Source of the DNA: Acidimicrobiia bacterium
Lineage (GTDB): Bacteria > Actinomycetota > Acidimicrobiia > Acidimicrobiales > SKKL01
Direction of reading: 5' to 3'
Assembly (NCBI GenBank): GCA_041676705.1
Contig: JBAYRL010000002.1
Coordinates: 465,533 to 529,532, forward strand
Length of the DNA: 64,000 bases
Under the pieces are notes generated by a model. The model did not search any database. It was not told the DNA's origin and saw only the letters and a list, made by a program, of their open reading frames with translations. Made by a program: the position numbers and the translations under genes. This document shows, one piece after another, positions 45,324 to 54,117 of the stretch (the stretch's first letter is position 1; every line of letters begins with the position of its first letter).

Positions 45324-45668
45324 TCAACGAGGTCGAAAACCTAGTAAGTCCATGGCGGCTGGAGTCAACATGTCGGGCGTCCACGGTGGATCCCAAACGA
45401 TCTGCAGGTCAATCTCGAATTCCGGTAGCGCTTCTACAAGCACCGTTCGGGCTTCTTGTGGGAGCGATTCAGAGACCGGGCAGCCCGGAGTTGTTAGGGT
45501 CATTTCCACATGCAGCACGTTGTCGAGCGCCTCAATGGAATACACCAAGCCAAGTTGCACGATGTCTAAACCCAATTCAGGGTCGATTACCGCCGAAAGC
45601 GCACGACTGGCTTTTTCTTCGGGCGATTGTTGGGCAGAACCTATGAGGTAGGTTCGACTGTCACTCAT
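45324..45668 (-). CDS. DUF59/MIP18 iron-sulfur assembly-type protein
   Basis: The 114-residue protein matches DUF59 (SufT/PaaD/MIP18) with VIDPELGLDIVQLGLVYSIE and the conserved cysteine segment TLTTPGCPVSESLP. Family members help place or mature iron-sulfur clusters. The start overlaps the end of the 45665 gene by 4 bp, and a second membrane protein follows 37 bp later, so it probably serves a metalloprotein made by this operon or by the divergent one. Confidence 0.88.
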   Translation of the reverse strand: MSDSRTYLIGSAQQSPEEKASRALSAVIDPELGLDIVQLGLVYSIEALDNVLHVEMTLTTPGCPVSESLPQEARTVLVEALPEFEIDLQIVWDPPWTPDMLTPAAMDLLGFRPR

Positions 45669-46987
45669 GCTGTCGCCTCCTTATGGGCCGCGATTACCCC
45701 TCGAGGTGTTATCGCTAAGTTCAGGGTAACGGTGAGCCCGGCAATTGAGATGGCGGCCGCGCCGAGACGCACCGGCCAAATTTCACCCACAATCAATCCC
45801 CCCACCACGCCAGCGAACCCCGCTGTTGTTAAAACCAGGGTTGCTTTGGCGGCCTTTAGATTGAACAAGTCGCCAAAGAGCAGTGGTTTGCCGGAAGGGG
45901 CCTTGTTGATACCGCGACCGCGTAGAGCGCTATAGCCAATGAAGGGCACAATTTTGTGGGTGTGGCCAATCACCGCCAGACCCAGCCAGGCTGCGATGGC
46001 CGCCACTTCAGCTGAAATTAACCGCACACGGGTGAGAGTGGAGAGGTTGGCAAAACCGATAACGGCGGCTAGCGCCACGGCCACGACCAAAAAACCGACT
46101 GAGATAAACAGGAACGCGTGCAGAAGTTCTAATTTACGCCGTCGATGAATGACACAGGCCCGTAGAGAAAGTACGTGTGCCACAAGACCAGCCACTACCA
46201 AAATGCCGCCCGCCCACGACAACGCTGGAACGCCAAATAGTAAACCGGGTGTCAGCACGACAGCCCCGCTCGACATCAATCCGACGGCTGCCACGCCTTC
46301 TTTGGAGCTAGGTCGGTGCGCTAAGAGAAACATTGGCCATAGTTTTTCGGCTACGGCCACATAAGTAAGCCCGAGCCAACCCAGCAAACCCAAGTGGGCA
46401 TGGGCCATAACTCGGTTAGGCAGAAGTGGAAACCATCCAGCTTGGCGGTCAAACGCGTAGACCACTCCAAAAGTCACGGTCAGCACAAATAACGTGACCG
46501 ACGCGCGAAGCCCCCAAAGCGGAAGGCTGTGGTCACTGGACAACAGCGGACCCGAAAGATTGTAGACGGCCAACACCACGCTAACGGCACCCACAACTGC
46601 GCCAGTGGCAACAAGATTTTCGTAGCCGTGTGCGAATCCGGTGGGAATTAGCCAGGCGGTGGCGACCCATCCGATGAGGGTGGCCCAACCGACGCCAACC
46701 GAGCGCAATTTTCTACGGGCTACAACCGGACCGAACTGGTGCAACGCCCCTAATACGGCTGTTGATAGGAACGCCAACATGGTGACGTGTACGGCGGAAA
46801 GTGCCCCATCGTTCATGGGTGAATTAACGAATTTATCGGAAGCCAGGGCCACGCCCACACCAGCTCCTACTAGCCCAACTCCGGCGGCACCTAGAAAACT
46901 GAGGGGCAAACTTGGCGGAGGTACAACATCGGGCGCGCCAGGCCCAGGTACTGCGACCGGCGGAACCATAGGTGTCACTGTGGTCAT
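45665..46987 (-). CDS. Polytopic haem-copper-oxidase/NnrS-like protein A
   Basis: The 440-residue protein has about twelve membrane helices. Helix-embedded histidines occur in HVTMLAFLSTAVLGALHQFGP, NRVMAHAHLGLLGWLGLTYV and VIGHTHKIVPFIGYS. These resemble haem ligand patterns of oxidase subunit I, nitric oxide reductase and NnrS relatives. It lacks the covalent Tyr-His and other copper-site features that I could recognise, so it is not a confirmed oxidase. It is first in an operon with DUF59 and protein B, divergent from DUF2249. Confidence 0.62.
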   Translation of the reverse strand: MTTVTPMVPPVAVPGPGAPDVVPPPSLPLSFLGAAGVGLVGAGVGVALASDKFVNSPMNDGALSAVHVTMLAFLSTAVLGALHQFGPVVARRKLRSVGVGWATLIGWVATAWLIPTGFAHGYENLVATGAVVGAVSVVLAVYNLSGPLLSSDHSLPLWGLRASVTLFVLTVTFGVVYAFDRQAGWFPLLPNRVMAHAHLGLLGWLGLTYVAVAEKLWPMFLLAHRPSSKEGVAAVGLMSSGAVVLTPGLLFGVPALSWAGGILVVAGLVAHVLSLRACVIHRRRKLELLHAFLFISVGFLVVAVALAAVIGFANLSTLTRVRLISAEVAAIAAWLGLAVIGHTHKIVPFIGYSALRGRGINKAPSGKPLLFGDLFNLKAAKATLVLTTAGFAGVVGGLIVGEIWPVRLGAAAISIAGLTVTLNLAITPRGVIAAHKEATA

Positions 46988-47041
46988 CGTGGAAGCCTCT
47001 TGCCAATAGTTCTATAGGGTACTAGAAATATATGGTAGGGG

Positions 47042-47055
47042 TTGGTTTAGGTCAA
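47042..47055. promoter_or_regulatory. FNR/DNR-like binding site
   Basis: TTGGTTTAGGTCAA keeps the TTG-N8-CAA frame of the CRP/FNR consensus TTGATNNNNATCAA, with 8 of 10 specified bases matching. It lies inside the wider inverted repeat GGGTTG...CAACCC (47039-47058). The site sits midway between the divergent genes 45665 and 47094, so it could control both in response to oxygen or nitric oxide. Confidence 0.45.
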
Positions 47056-47093
47056 CCCACCTTAACTTGCCCCCTTAACTGTAGGAGCTAAAA

Positions 47094-47402
47094 ATGTCTG
47101 CCGATTCGTCAACATCAGGGGATACTGCTCGTGGGGGTGCTGCGGCGGAAGCCACCGCTACCACTAGCGAAAAGCAGGTTGTAATTCTAGATGCCCGACC
47201 GATTTTGGCCGACGGAGGAGAACCCTTCGGAGCGATTATGGAGGCTGCCCAAAAGGTAGAACCCGGTGGTGAACTCCATGTTTGGGCACCTTTTGAGCCC
47301 GTACCATTGCAGGGTGTTCTAGGCGAGCAAGGTTTTAGCTATTCGTCTCGTGAAGACAGCCCCGGCAACTGGTTGACGGTATTTAGCCGAGAAAACGACT
47401 AG
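47094..47402 (+). CDS. DUF2249 domain protein
   Basis: The 102-residue protein has a low-complexity N-terminus (1-27) and then a DUF2249 domain with VVILDARPILADGGEPFGAIMEAAQKVEPGGELHVWAPFEPVPLQGVLGEQG (read in parts: LDARPI, PFGAIM, WAPFEPVPL). The fold is TusA-like. Such domains are common beside denitrification and nitric-oxide response genes; the biochemical role is not settled. TAGGAG precedes the ATG. It is followed 14 bp later by an HTH regulator. Confidence 0.82.
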   Translation: MSADSSTSGDTARGGAAAEATATTSEKQVVILDARPILADGGEPFGAIMEAAQKVEPGGELHVWAPFEPVPLQGVLGEQGFSYSSREDSPGNWLTVFSREND

Positions 47403-47416
47403 TCGGACTAATTGCT

Positions 47417-48112
47417 ATGTCTGGGGTTTCTCGCAAAGTCGGGCACAATGGTCATGTGGCTACGATTCAAGAACAAGCGCGTGCCCTTGGCGATCCAACC
47501 CGGCATTCAATTTTTGAGTACATCTATGAAGATGAAGAATTGGTGAGTGTTGCCGAGCTCACTGAGCATTTTGGCCTGAACCACAATGCTATTCGCCAGC
47601 ACTTAAACAAGCTGCTGGCGGCAGGTCTGGTGCTCGAAGAGCGGGTACCTACTGGTGGGCCCGGACGACCGCGCGCCATGTATCAGGTGGCACCTTCGGC
47701 TGAGAGCCGTTGGGGCGTGGCTGGGCCTTACGAGCGTTTGAGCTTAATGCTCACCGAGATTATTCGTACTGGCGATGCGCCCGATGAGGTCGGTCGTCGT
47801 GCTGGCGAACGTTATCGCTCGGGTGAGGCCGAAACCCTTGACGAGGTGCTGGCCGAGGTTAACGAAGCCATGGCCCGTGAAGGTTTCGAGCCCGAAATTG
47901 TTGAACACGGTGAAGGCCGTGTTGAGGTGGTTCTTCACAATTGCCCGTTTGCGGCTTCGGCAGCTCTAGATCCCGACACGGTGTGTTCTTTACATCGTGG
48001 TTTGGTAGAAGGTGTGACCGGCAGTCAATCCAAGGTCGTGCTCGACCAGCTCATCCGGCACGACCCTCATGAGGCTGGTTGTCGTATGTGTCTGCGGGTA
48101 GATGCTGAATAA
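47417..48112 (+). CDS. ArsR/SufR-like HTH regulator with Cys cluster
   Basis: The 231-residue protein has an N-terminal winged helix (LGDPTRHSIFEYI, VAELTEHFGLNHNAIRQHLNKLLAAGLV, GGPGRPRAMYQV) and a C-terminal sensor-like region with cysteines in HNCPF, VCSLH and GCRMC. The same order of cysteines is seen in SufR-type iron-sulfur regulators, so it may bind a cluster and sense iron-sulfur state or nitric oxide. ATG 47417 is given; a GTG at 47456 would drop the first 13 residues. It is the likely regulator of this module. Confidence 0.8.
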   Translation: MSGVSRKVGHNGHVATIQEQARALGDPTRHSIFEYIYEDEELVSVAELTEHFGLNHNAIRQHLNKLLAAGLVLEERVPTGGPGRPRAMYQVAPSAESRWGVAGPYERLSLMLTEIIRTGDAPDEVGRRAGERYRSGEAETLDEVLAEVNEAMAREGFEPEIVEHGEGRVEVVLHNCPFAASAALDPDTVCSLHRGLVEGVTGSQSKVVLDQLIRHDPHEAGCRMCLRVDAE

Positions 48113-48386
48113 GGTTTTCTAAGGCCTTGTTATTGGTGACAAGCACACGTTTAGAACGGCTTTTGTGACCCTTGGTAAGGGTGACGGAACTTGGGCTGAC
48201 CAGCATTGAATTAGCCAAGAACTTAATCAGGGCCGAGTTGGCTTTGTCGTCGGTGGCTGGTGCCGCTATTGACAGCTTCAGTTCTTGGCCGTGCAAGCCT
48301 AAAAACTGTGAACGTTTGGCACCGGGTTGAACCCGTAGCTTAAACAGCCATCCATCTGGACATTTCTCGGCCCAAATGGGTATCAC
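48051..48386 (-). CDS. DUF167/YggU family protein
   Basis: The 111-residue protein has the YggU pattern: LFKLRVQPGAKRSQFLG, LKLSIAAPATDDKANSALIKFLA and VTLTKGHKSRSKRV. The function is unknown. Its 3' end overlaps the convergent regulator gene by 62 bp, an unusually long overlap, so the last residues may be extended relative to the family. It overlaps the upstream GNAT-like gene by 4 bp. Confidence 0.75.
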   Translation of the reverse strand: MIPIWAEKCPDGWLFKLRVQPGAKRSQFLGLHGQELKLSIAAPATDDKANSALIKFLANSMLVSPSSVTLTKGHKSRSKRVLVTNNKALENLIQHLPADTYDNQPHEGRAG

Positions 48387-48700
48387 GATTTCGGGCCGTG
48401 GTCTTCCGGAGGGTCACGCCAGTCGATTTTTACGCGACCGGCTTCGTAAGGGTGGTGTTGCAGCCAATTTCGGGTGTAGCTGCACCACGGCACGACAGTT
48501 AATTTCTCAGCTTCCGCCCAGTCGAGGGCGGCTTCAACTAAAGCGCCAGCCACGCCACGTCCGCCAATTTCTTCTGGCACTGAAGTGTGTTCCAAAATCA
48601 GCTCGTTGTCATCGAGCGAATATTCAAGCTTGGCCAAGTGTCCGTCAACGTGAGCGGCGAAGCGATGGCCATCTTGTTCGTTGATCACTTCGATTTCCAT
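48383..48700 (-). CDS. YjdJ-type GNAT acetyltransferase
   Basis: The 105-residue protein is a minimal GNAT fold with the acetyl-CoA loop GGRGVAGALVEAALDWA and the ending VVPWCSYTRNWLQHHPYE, typical of small YjdJ-type acetyltransferases. The substrate is unknown. It is coupled to the downstream DUF167 gene by an ATGA overlap. Confidence 0.85.
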   Translation of the reverse strand: MEIEVINEQDGHRFAAHVDGHLAKLEYSLDDNELILEHTSVPEEIGGRGVAGALVEAALDWAEAEKLTVVPWCSYTRNWLQHHPYEAGRVKIDWRDPPEDHGPKS

Positions 48701-48722
48701 AGCATCACCGTACCGGAGTTGA

Positions 48723-49106
48723 TCATTTGTCTTCGGCGTTTGTGCCAGAACGTGTTTCTTTAATCAGGTCGCGCAGGACCACGGCGTTGTTGTGTTCTTC
48801 ATCGGCCGCCGCGTAAATCAGCGTTACCGGACCTTTGTCGGCCAGCGTAAATAGCTTGCTTAAATCATCGTTTTTCGAGGGGTCGAGCTCTGCGCGATAA
48901 CGCTTTTGGAATTCATCCCAGCGTTCGGCATCGTGTCCGAACCACTTACGCAGATTGTTGCTAGGTGCAACCTGTTTCAGCCACTCATCCAACTCGAGGT
49001 CTTCCTTTTTGATGCCTCGGGGCCAAAGACGGTCAACCAGGATTCGTTTGCCAACCGATTTTGACTCATGGTCGTAGGCTCTTTGGAGCTTAATTGAATG
49101 GCTCAT
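48723..49106 (-). CDS. DUF488 family protein
   Basis: The 127-residue protein has the DUF488 pattern: RILVDRLWPRGIKKEDLELDEWLK, then LRKWFGHDAERWDEFQKRY and VTLIYAAADEEHNNAVVLRDLI. It may bind or modify nucleic acid or metal, but the role is not known. It lies between a GNAT-like gene and a truncated haemoglobin gene on the same strand. Confidence 0.85.
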   Translation of the reverse strand: MSHSIKLQRAYDHESKSVGKRILVDRLWPRGIKKEDLELDEWLKQVAPSNNLRKWFGHDAERWDEFQKRYRAELDPSKNDDLSKLFTLADKGPVTLIYAAADEEHNNAVVLRDLIKETRSGTNAEDK

Positions 49107-49135
49107 GTCGCCTCCTAGCGACGGCGTGGTTTTAC

Positions 49136-49555
49136 CTAGGCTTCAGAATAGAAAACCTCTTCCCCGATCAGTTGCCCGCTATGCACACGGGCCACATTCT
49201 GAGCGATGAGGCTGGCGCGCTCGGCGCTAGGGCCAACCCAGCCGAGGGATAGTGTTTCGTGGAACAAACTCAACCAGCGCTCGAAATGCTCAACCTGGAA
49301 CGGGCTTTCATTGTGAACAATGGCATGAGCTCGAAATGGGTTACCAACGTAACCATGTAGTCCCAGTAGATTTCGGCACCAAAAAGCTGTCAGTTTAGGT
49401 AGATGTTCCGCCCAGTCCACCTGTGCAACGTCGTTAAATAGCGGACCCAAAATGTCATCTTGAGCCACATCGGCGTAAAAACGGCGCACCATTTCTGCAA
49501 TTTCTGCGGGAGAGTCTAAATCGCAATTGCGAAAGTGATGTTGACCTTGACCCAT
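49136..49555 (-). CDS. Group III truncated haemoglobin (2)
   Basis: The 139-residue globin has LPKLTAFWCRNLLGLHGYVGNPFRAHAIVH and FERWLSLFHETLSLGW, a closer match to textbook group III globins than the first copy. The histidine in FRAHAIVH is the likely haem ligand region. It heads the run DUF488-GNAT-DUF167. Possible roles are nitric oxide or peroxide detoxification or oxygen handling. The two copies differ clearly in sequence, so this is not a recent duplication. Confidence 0.87.
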   Translation of the reverse strand: MGQGQHHFRNCDLDSPAEIAEMVRRFYADVAQDDILGPLFNDVAQVDWAEHLPKLTAFWCRNLLGLHGYVGNPFRAHAIVHNESPFQVEHFERWLSLFHETLSLGWVGPSAERASLIAQNVARVHSGQLIGEEVFYSEA

Positions 49556-49752
49556 GTGCCTTCCTAGCTGGTTAATTGCTGCGGGTACAGTGTTTAGAGT
49601 GATAGTTCGAGTCTAGAGTGACTACTTCTTTTATCTACCATCAGCTAGATAATCGAGGTGTTATTCTAAGGATGTCAAGTAGAAGATGCTAGAGTGAAGC
49701 TTCCTTGGGCCAAACGCAATCTTTCATCATTTCGCTGGGACGGAGGTCTGTG

Positions 49753-49995
49753 ATGGCTAGCGGTGAAGAACAACTTCCACTCGAAAAACAGGCTGGGCAA
49801 TACGCCATCCGCGGTGCGATATCGGGCTTTATTATTGTGCTGGTTCTGGTGACCGGAATTGGCCTCTGGCAAGACCAAACCAGTGCCTCGGCGCTTGGCG
49901 TTGGCATCTTCGTGGCCGTCTGGGCAGGCTCTGGCTTCGGTGCCATGATGGGGGCCGCCATCGCAGCCATGAAGAACACCTCCTGGTTCGAGTAG
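49753..49995 (+). CDS. Small two-helix membrane protein
   Basis: The 80-residue product has two hydrophobic helices (about 21-42 and 47-70), the second rich in small residues (GSGFGAMMGAAIAAM), like glycine-zipper helices. ATG 49753 follows GGAGGT at five bases. It precedes a TauE/SafE gene by 55 bp. The role is unknown. Confidence 0.7.
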   Translation: MASGEEQLPLEKQAGQYAIRGAISGFIIVLVLVTGIGLWQDQTSASALGVGIFVAVWAGSGFGAMMGAAIAAMKNTSWFE

Positions 49996-50050
49996 GCCGC
50001 ACTTCTAGCCAGCAACCGGGTTAGCAACAGCAACTGGCGTTCGGCGACTT

Positions 50051-50863
50051 GTGAAGGCACACGCCGCTAAATATTGGCGCCACGGCGTGGTGGGCGTGGT
50101 AGCCGGATTGACCTCTGGCCTTTTTGGCGTGGGTGGCGGCATAGTAATTGTGCCACTCTTGGTGGGTTTAGTTGGCTTTGGTCAGCGACTGGCGCACGGT
50201 ACTTCTTTAACTGCCATTTTGCCTATTTCGACCGCCAGCGCATTGGGATACGCCACCCAGGGTGAGGTCGAGTGGGTTATTGCGGCGCTTATTTCTGTGG
50301 GTGCGATGTTGGGTGCGATTGTGGGCTCGCATCTCTTGCAGCGATTACCGGTTCGGGCTTTGCGCCTCGGATTCGCACTGATTCTTATCGTGACCGCGGT
50401 GCGGATGGTGGCGTCGTCGGGTGATGGTGGCGGTATTGGTGATTTGGGCTTGGCCGGTGCCCTTGGTTATCTGGTTCTGGGCTTGGCTTCGGGGGTGTTG
50501 GCTGGCACTTTGGGTGTTGGCGGGGGTGCGGTGCTGGTCCCGGCACTCACTTTCTTCGCTGGCTTCCCGCTATTGGCCGCTAAGGGAACCTCGTTGTTGG
50601 TCATTATTCCCACTTCGTTGATTGGCACTTGGCGCAATGTCGTCGCCAAGAATACTGACGTGATGGCAGGTTTGGTGGTTGGTGTAACCGGCATCGTGTT
50701 CGGACTAATCGGAGTGCAGATTTCAATGGAGCTGAGTGCTAAATGGGGCTCGGTGCTGTTTGCCATGTTGTTGGTGGTAGCGGCGGCGAAGTTGGTTTTC
50801 CAAGCCGAAGAAGACGAACCGACGGTGACCGTAATTCCTGATCCTTCAGCTGAGACTGCTTAA
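50051..50863 (+). CDS. TauE/SafE family sulfite-exporter-like protein
   Basis: The 270-residue membrane protein has two internal repeats, each with a glycine motif: GLFGVGGGIVIVPLLVGL and GTLGVGGGAVLVPALTFF. About eight helices are visible. Family members export sulfite or other sulfur-containing anions. The start is GTG 50051. The substrate is unproven; the nearby iron-sulfur and DUF2249 genes make a sulfur link conceivable. Confidence 0.9.
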   Translation: MKAHAAKYWRHGVVGVVAGLTSGLFGVGGGIVIVPLLVGLVGFGQRLAHGTSLTAILPISTASALGYATQGEVEWVIAALISVGAMLGAIVGSHLLQRLPVRALRLGFALILIVTAVRMVASSGDGGGIGDLGLAGALGYLVLGLASGVLAGTLGVGGGAVLVPALTFFAGFPLLAAKGTSLLVIIPTSLIGTWRNVVAKNTDVMAGLVVGVTGIVFGLIGVQISMELSAKWGSVLFAMLLVVAAAKLVFQAEEDEPTVTVIPDPSAETA

Positions 50864-50918
50864 GCCCCTGCTTTATTACCGGTCGCGACTATGGTTTTGA
50901 AAGATTTAGGGGGTTTTG

Positions 50919-51818
50919 ATGTTAAACGAGAATTTTGAACTGGGGCAGATTGGGCTTTGGACAGGCGTCTTCGATGCCATGCCGTCTTCTCTCGCCAAAG
51001 AATATGTGGCCTATATCGAGGAGCTAGGTTTCTCGACGTTATGGCTGCCTGAAACCGTGGGGCGTGATCCGTTTGTGTCGGCCACCATGTTTCTAGGTCA
51101 CACCACCAAATTAAACCTGGCCACCGGTATCGCCAACGTTTATGCCCGCGATGCCGTGACCATGGCTAATACTCAGCGGGCTTTGGAAGAAGCTTTCCCA
51201 GGAAGATTTTTGTTGGGCTTAGGTGTGAGCCACGAGCACCTGGTTAATCGAGTTCGCAAACACGATTACTCCAAGCCCTACTCCTATATGGTCGACTACT
51301 TAGACGATATGGACAACACCATCTTTAAAGCTGTTGGACCTTCCGAGCGTTCGGGCACCGTGCTGGCCGCTTTAGGTCCGCGAATGTTGAAGCTGGCAGC
51401 AAGTCGGGCTGATGGTGCGCATCCTTATTTCGTGCCCGTGGCACATACCGCCTACGCACGTGAAATTCTGGGCGGTGAGGCAATCTTGGCGCCCGAGCAA
51501 ATGGTGATTCTAGATACGAACGCCGAATCTGCTCGAGCCACCGCTCGTTTACACATGAGCCCATACATGCGAGCACCCAACTATCAAAACAACCTGCTGC
51601 GACACGGTTTTGTCGAAGATGATTTGGCCGATGGGGGTAGCGACAAGCTGGTAGACGCCATTGTGGCTTGGGGCGATGTATCGGTAGCAGTGGAACGAGT
51701 GGCGGCGCATTTGGACGCCGGTGCCAACCATGTGGCGGTGCAGCTGTTATCGGCTGATGGGGCTTCGTTGCCTAGGGAACAGCTAAGTGAGTTGGCTAGC
51801 GGGTTATTAGCGCTCTAA
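50919..51818 (+). CDS. F420-type LLM oxidoreductase
   Basis: The 299-residue protein is a luciferase-like flavin monooxygenase-fold enzyme, with LGQIGLWTGVFD, LGFSTLWLPETVGRDPF, LATGIANVYARDAVTMANTQRAL and RFLLGLGVSH. The short type resembles an actinobacterial F420-dependent subfamily, so coenzyme F420 is the likely cofactor. The substrate is unknown. GGGGG lies before the ATG at 50919. It converges with the MFS gene with only three bases between stops. Confidence 0.88.
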   Translation: MLNENFELGQIGLWTGVFDAMPSSLAKEYVAYIEELGFSTLWLPETVGRDPFVSATMFLGHTTKLNLATGIANVYARDAVTMANTQRALEEAFPGRFLLGLGVSHEHLVNRVRKHDYSKPYSYMVDYLDDMDNTIFKAVGPSERSGTVLAALGPRMLKLAASRADGAHPYFVPVAHTAYAREILGGEAILAPEQMVILDTNAESARATARLHMSPYMRAPNYQNNLLRHGFVEDDLADGGSDKLVDAIVAWGDVSVAVERVAAHLDAGANHVAVQLLSADGASLPREQLSELASGLLAL

Positions 51819-51821
51819 TCG

Positions 51822-53345
51822 CTATTCAATCTCGAGTGTTTTCGGGGCATCTTGGTCTGATGTTTGATGGACCTGAATTTTGGTGCCCTCGTTTTTGGAA
51901 TTTTGGTTCTGTTCGAACTTTTTACTTTGCTCAGAGATGGGCTCGGTGACTTCTTCAACATAAGCCGGGAAGTGCCGCGGGGTATTTAGCAGTACCGCCA
52001 CTGTGATCACGGCCATTACCAAAACACCTAAGAATATGGCGTGAGTTGAATTATGTAGGGCCATAATCTCGCCTTGGTGGCTGTTGCGCTCCAACATTGT
52101 GTTGGCGATGGCACCAAAGGCGGCGGCACCAATACTTTGACCAAAGAAGCGGGCGTACATAAGGGCACCGGTAAGCGTGCCACGTTGTTGCCAGCCCACG
52201 GTGTTTTGTAGGCCGACCATTAGCGGAGTGAAAATTAGCCCCATTCCCACACCCATCAGGCCTACGTAAACGACGGGCTGCCAAACCGAGGCGTTCGCCG
52301 TGAGAGTGGAAAGCCCAATTCCCGAGGCCAAGGCGAATAAGGAACCAATTAATGCTGTATCACGAAAGCCGATGCGAAGGTAGAGGCGGGCCGACAGACT
52401 TGAGGTTAACGGCCAAGTGATGCTCATGGTAGCGAGGACGAAACCGGCTGCGACCGGTGCTAAACCGAGTACGATTTGGCCCCAGTTCGGAACATAAACT
52501 GAAAGTCCGATTACCGTCATCCCAGCGGTGATTGAGGTTATTGCGGAAGCGGCAATACGGCGTTCGCGCCACACCCAGGGCGGCAGCATTGGCTCGCGGG
52601 CGCGGCGTTCGACAGCGGGCAGGGCCATAGCAGCGGCAATGGCGATACTGAAGATAATTAGACTTTGTGGTGAGCGCCATGGCCACGAACTACCACCTTC
52701 TAGCAGGCCGAGAATGAACATTCCGGCCGCTAAGAGGATAAGAAGCGCCCCGGCATAGTCGATACGATGTTCGCGTCGGGTTACGGATTCTTGTAGTCCC
52801 CTGGCCACCAAGATGAATGCGAAGATTCCCAGAGGAATGTTGACGAGGAAGATCCATCGCCAGGTGAGGTATTGTGCGAAGATGCCTCCCAGGGCTGGGG
52901 CAATCACCGCTGAGACGCCCCAAACGCTGGCCAGATAACCTTGGATGCGGCCACGTTCTTCCACGGTGTAAATATCGCCGGCGATGGTGTTAACCGTTGA
53001 TGAGATGGCGGCACCACCAATGCCTTGAACGGCGCGTGACACAATTAGAGCTGTCATGCCCCAAGCGGCGGCTGAGGCGGCTGAACCGATTAGAAAAATA
53101 ACGATGCCGAATAAGAGAATTGGCTTGCGGCCGTGCAGGTCGGAAAGCTTGCCGTAGATCGGAATTGTAACGGTCTCAGCCAATAGGTAGATAGAAAACA
53201 CCCAGCCAACCCGGTTGAATTCGCCCAGGTCACCGACCACTTGGGGAATGGCCGTAGCGAGAATCGTGGTGTCCATTGCCACTAAGGCCATGGTCAGAAT
53301 TAGTGCTATTAGAACCGGCGTCCGAGCGTCGCCTTTTAAACCCAT
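51822..53345 (-). CDS. DHA2-family MFS drug exporter
   Basis: The 507-residue protein has 14 hydrophobic helices and the MFS motifs MALVAMDTTILATAIPQVVGDLG and GKLSDLHGRKPILLFG. It is a proton-coupled multidrug exporter of the 14-helix group. The last 55 residues are polar and charged. Directly upstream on the same strand lies a TetR gene, the probable repressor. Confidence 0.9.
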   Translation of the reverse strand: MGLKGDARTPVLIALILTMALVAMDTTILATAIPQVVGDLGEFNRVGWVFSIYLLAETVTIPIYGKLSDLHGRKPILLFGIVIFLIGSAASAAAWGMTALIVSRAVQGIGGAAISSTVNTIAGDIYTVEERGRIQGYLASVWGVSAVIAPALGGIFAQYLTWRWIFLVNIPLGIFAFILVARGLQESVTRREHRIDYAGALLILLAAGMFILGLLEGGSSWPWRSPQSLIIFSIAIAAAMALPAVERRAREPMLPPWVWRERRIAASAITSITAGMTVIGLSVYVPNWGQIVLGLAPVAAGFVLATMSITWPLTSSLSARLYLRIGFRDTALIGSLFALASGIGLSTLTANASVWQPVVYVGLMGVGMGLIFTPLMVGLQNTVGWQQRGTLTGALMYARFFGQSIGAAAFGAIANTMLERNSHQGEIMALHNSTHAIFLGVLVMAVITVAVLLNTPRHFPAYVEEVTEPISEQSKKFEQNQNSKNEGTKIQVHQTSDQDAPKTLEIE

Positions 53346-53398
53346 TGCATCATGCCCCCGTGCTGATGAAAGTACAGGTTAGGCGGTGTGTCTTTCTA

Positions 53399-53989
53399 TT
53401 ACGTGTTCTCGAAGCCCACGTTAAATTGGTGGAAACCGGAATCTAAGAGCGTTGTGAGGTTGTTTTCGGTTGAGCCTTGTGACCAGTTACGAAGCACCAC
53501 TCGCATTATCCCAAGCGCGGCGGCGGCCATAAGTTCTGGAAGGATGGTATGTCCCGTTTCAGGTTCACGTATTTCAAGCGCAGCTGCCAGTTGCTCCTCC
53601 CACTGGGCTTGCAAGGCTAAACTTCGGGCGTAGATCGACGGAACACTTAGGATTATGGCTGCCTTGTGTCGCATCTCCTCTTGATGCGTCAAGTCAGCGG
53701 TAATTGAATGAAAAATTGCTCGCAACGAATCCCAAGGGTGTTCGTTGTCCGGACGTTGCTGCAACAAGGTGATGAGCTCGGCTAAGTGTTCGGAATAGTC
53801 AGCTAACACCACGTCTTCTTTGGTGGCGAAGTAGCGAAAGAAAGTGCGTTGCGATATTTCAGCTAGAGCCGCGATTTCGTCGACAGTCGTTTCTTCAAAA
53901 CCATGTTTGCTGAAAAGCTCCATCGCTGCGAACTCGATGCTCTGGCGGGTCTTGGCCTTCTTGCGTTGTCGTAGTCCGGATTGTTGCAC
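53399..53989 (-). CDS. TetR-family regulator
   Basis: The 196-residue protein has the TetR N-terminal helix-turn-helix (RQSIEFAAMELFSKHGFEETTVDEIAALAEISQRTFFRYFATKEDVV) as recognised in parts: FSKHGFEETTVDEIA and FFRYFATKEDV. The C-terminal ligand domain is typical. Start is GTG 53989. It lies between an MFS exporter downstream (53 bp gap) and a divergent MMPL exporter, so it may control both. Confidence 0.9.
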   Translation of the reverse strand: MQQSGLRQRKKAKTRQSIEFAAMELFSKHGFEETTVDEIAALAEISQRTFFRYFATKEDVVLADYSEHLAELITLLQQRPDNEHPWDSLRAIFHSITADLTHQEEMRHKAAIILSVPSIYARSLALQAQWEEQLAAALEIREPETGHTILPELMAAAALGIMRVVLRNWSQGSTENNLTTLLDSGFHQFNVGFENT

Positions 53990-54117
53990 CCAGTCATCTT
54001 AGTATGTTCGCCTATATTTGAGTGGCAGTAGCTGACATATGGCAGCGACTGTCGTAAAGTGTGCTAGGGCTCGACGCAGTCGTGGTGGCAGCGTCCATGG
54101 ATAAGAGGATTTAAATC

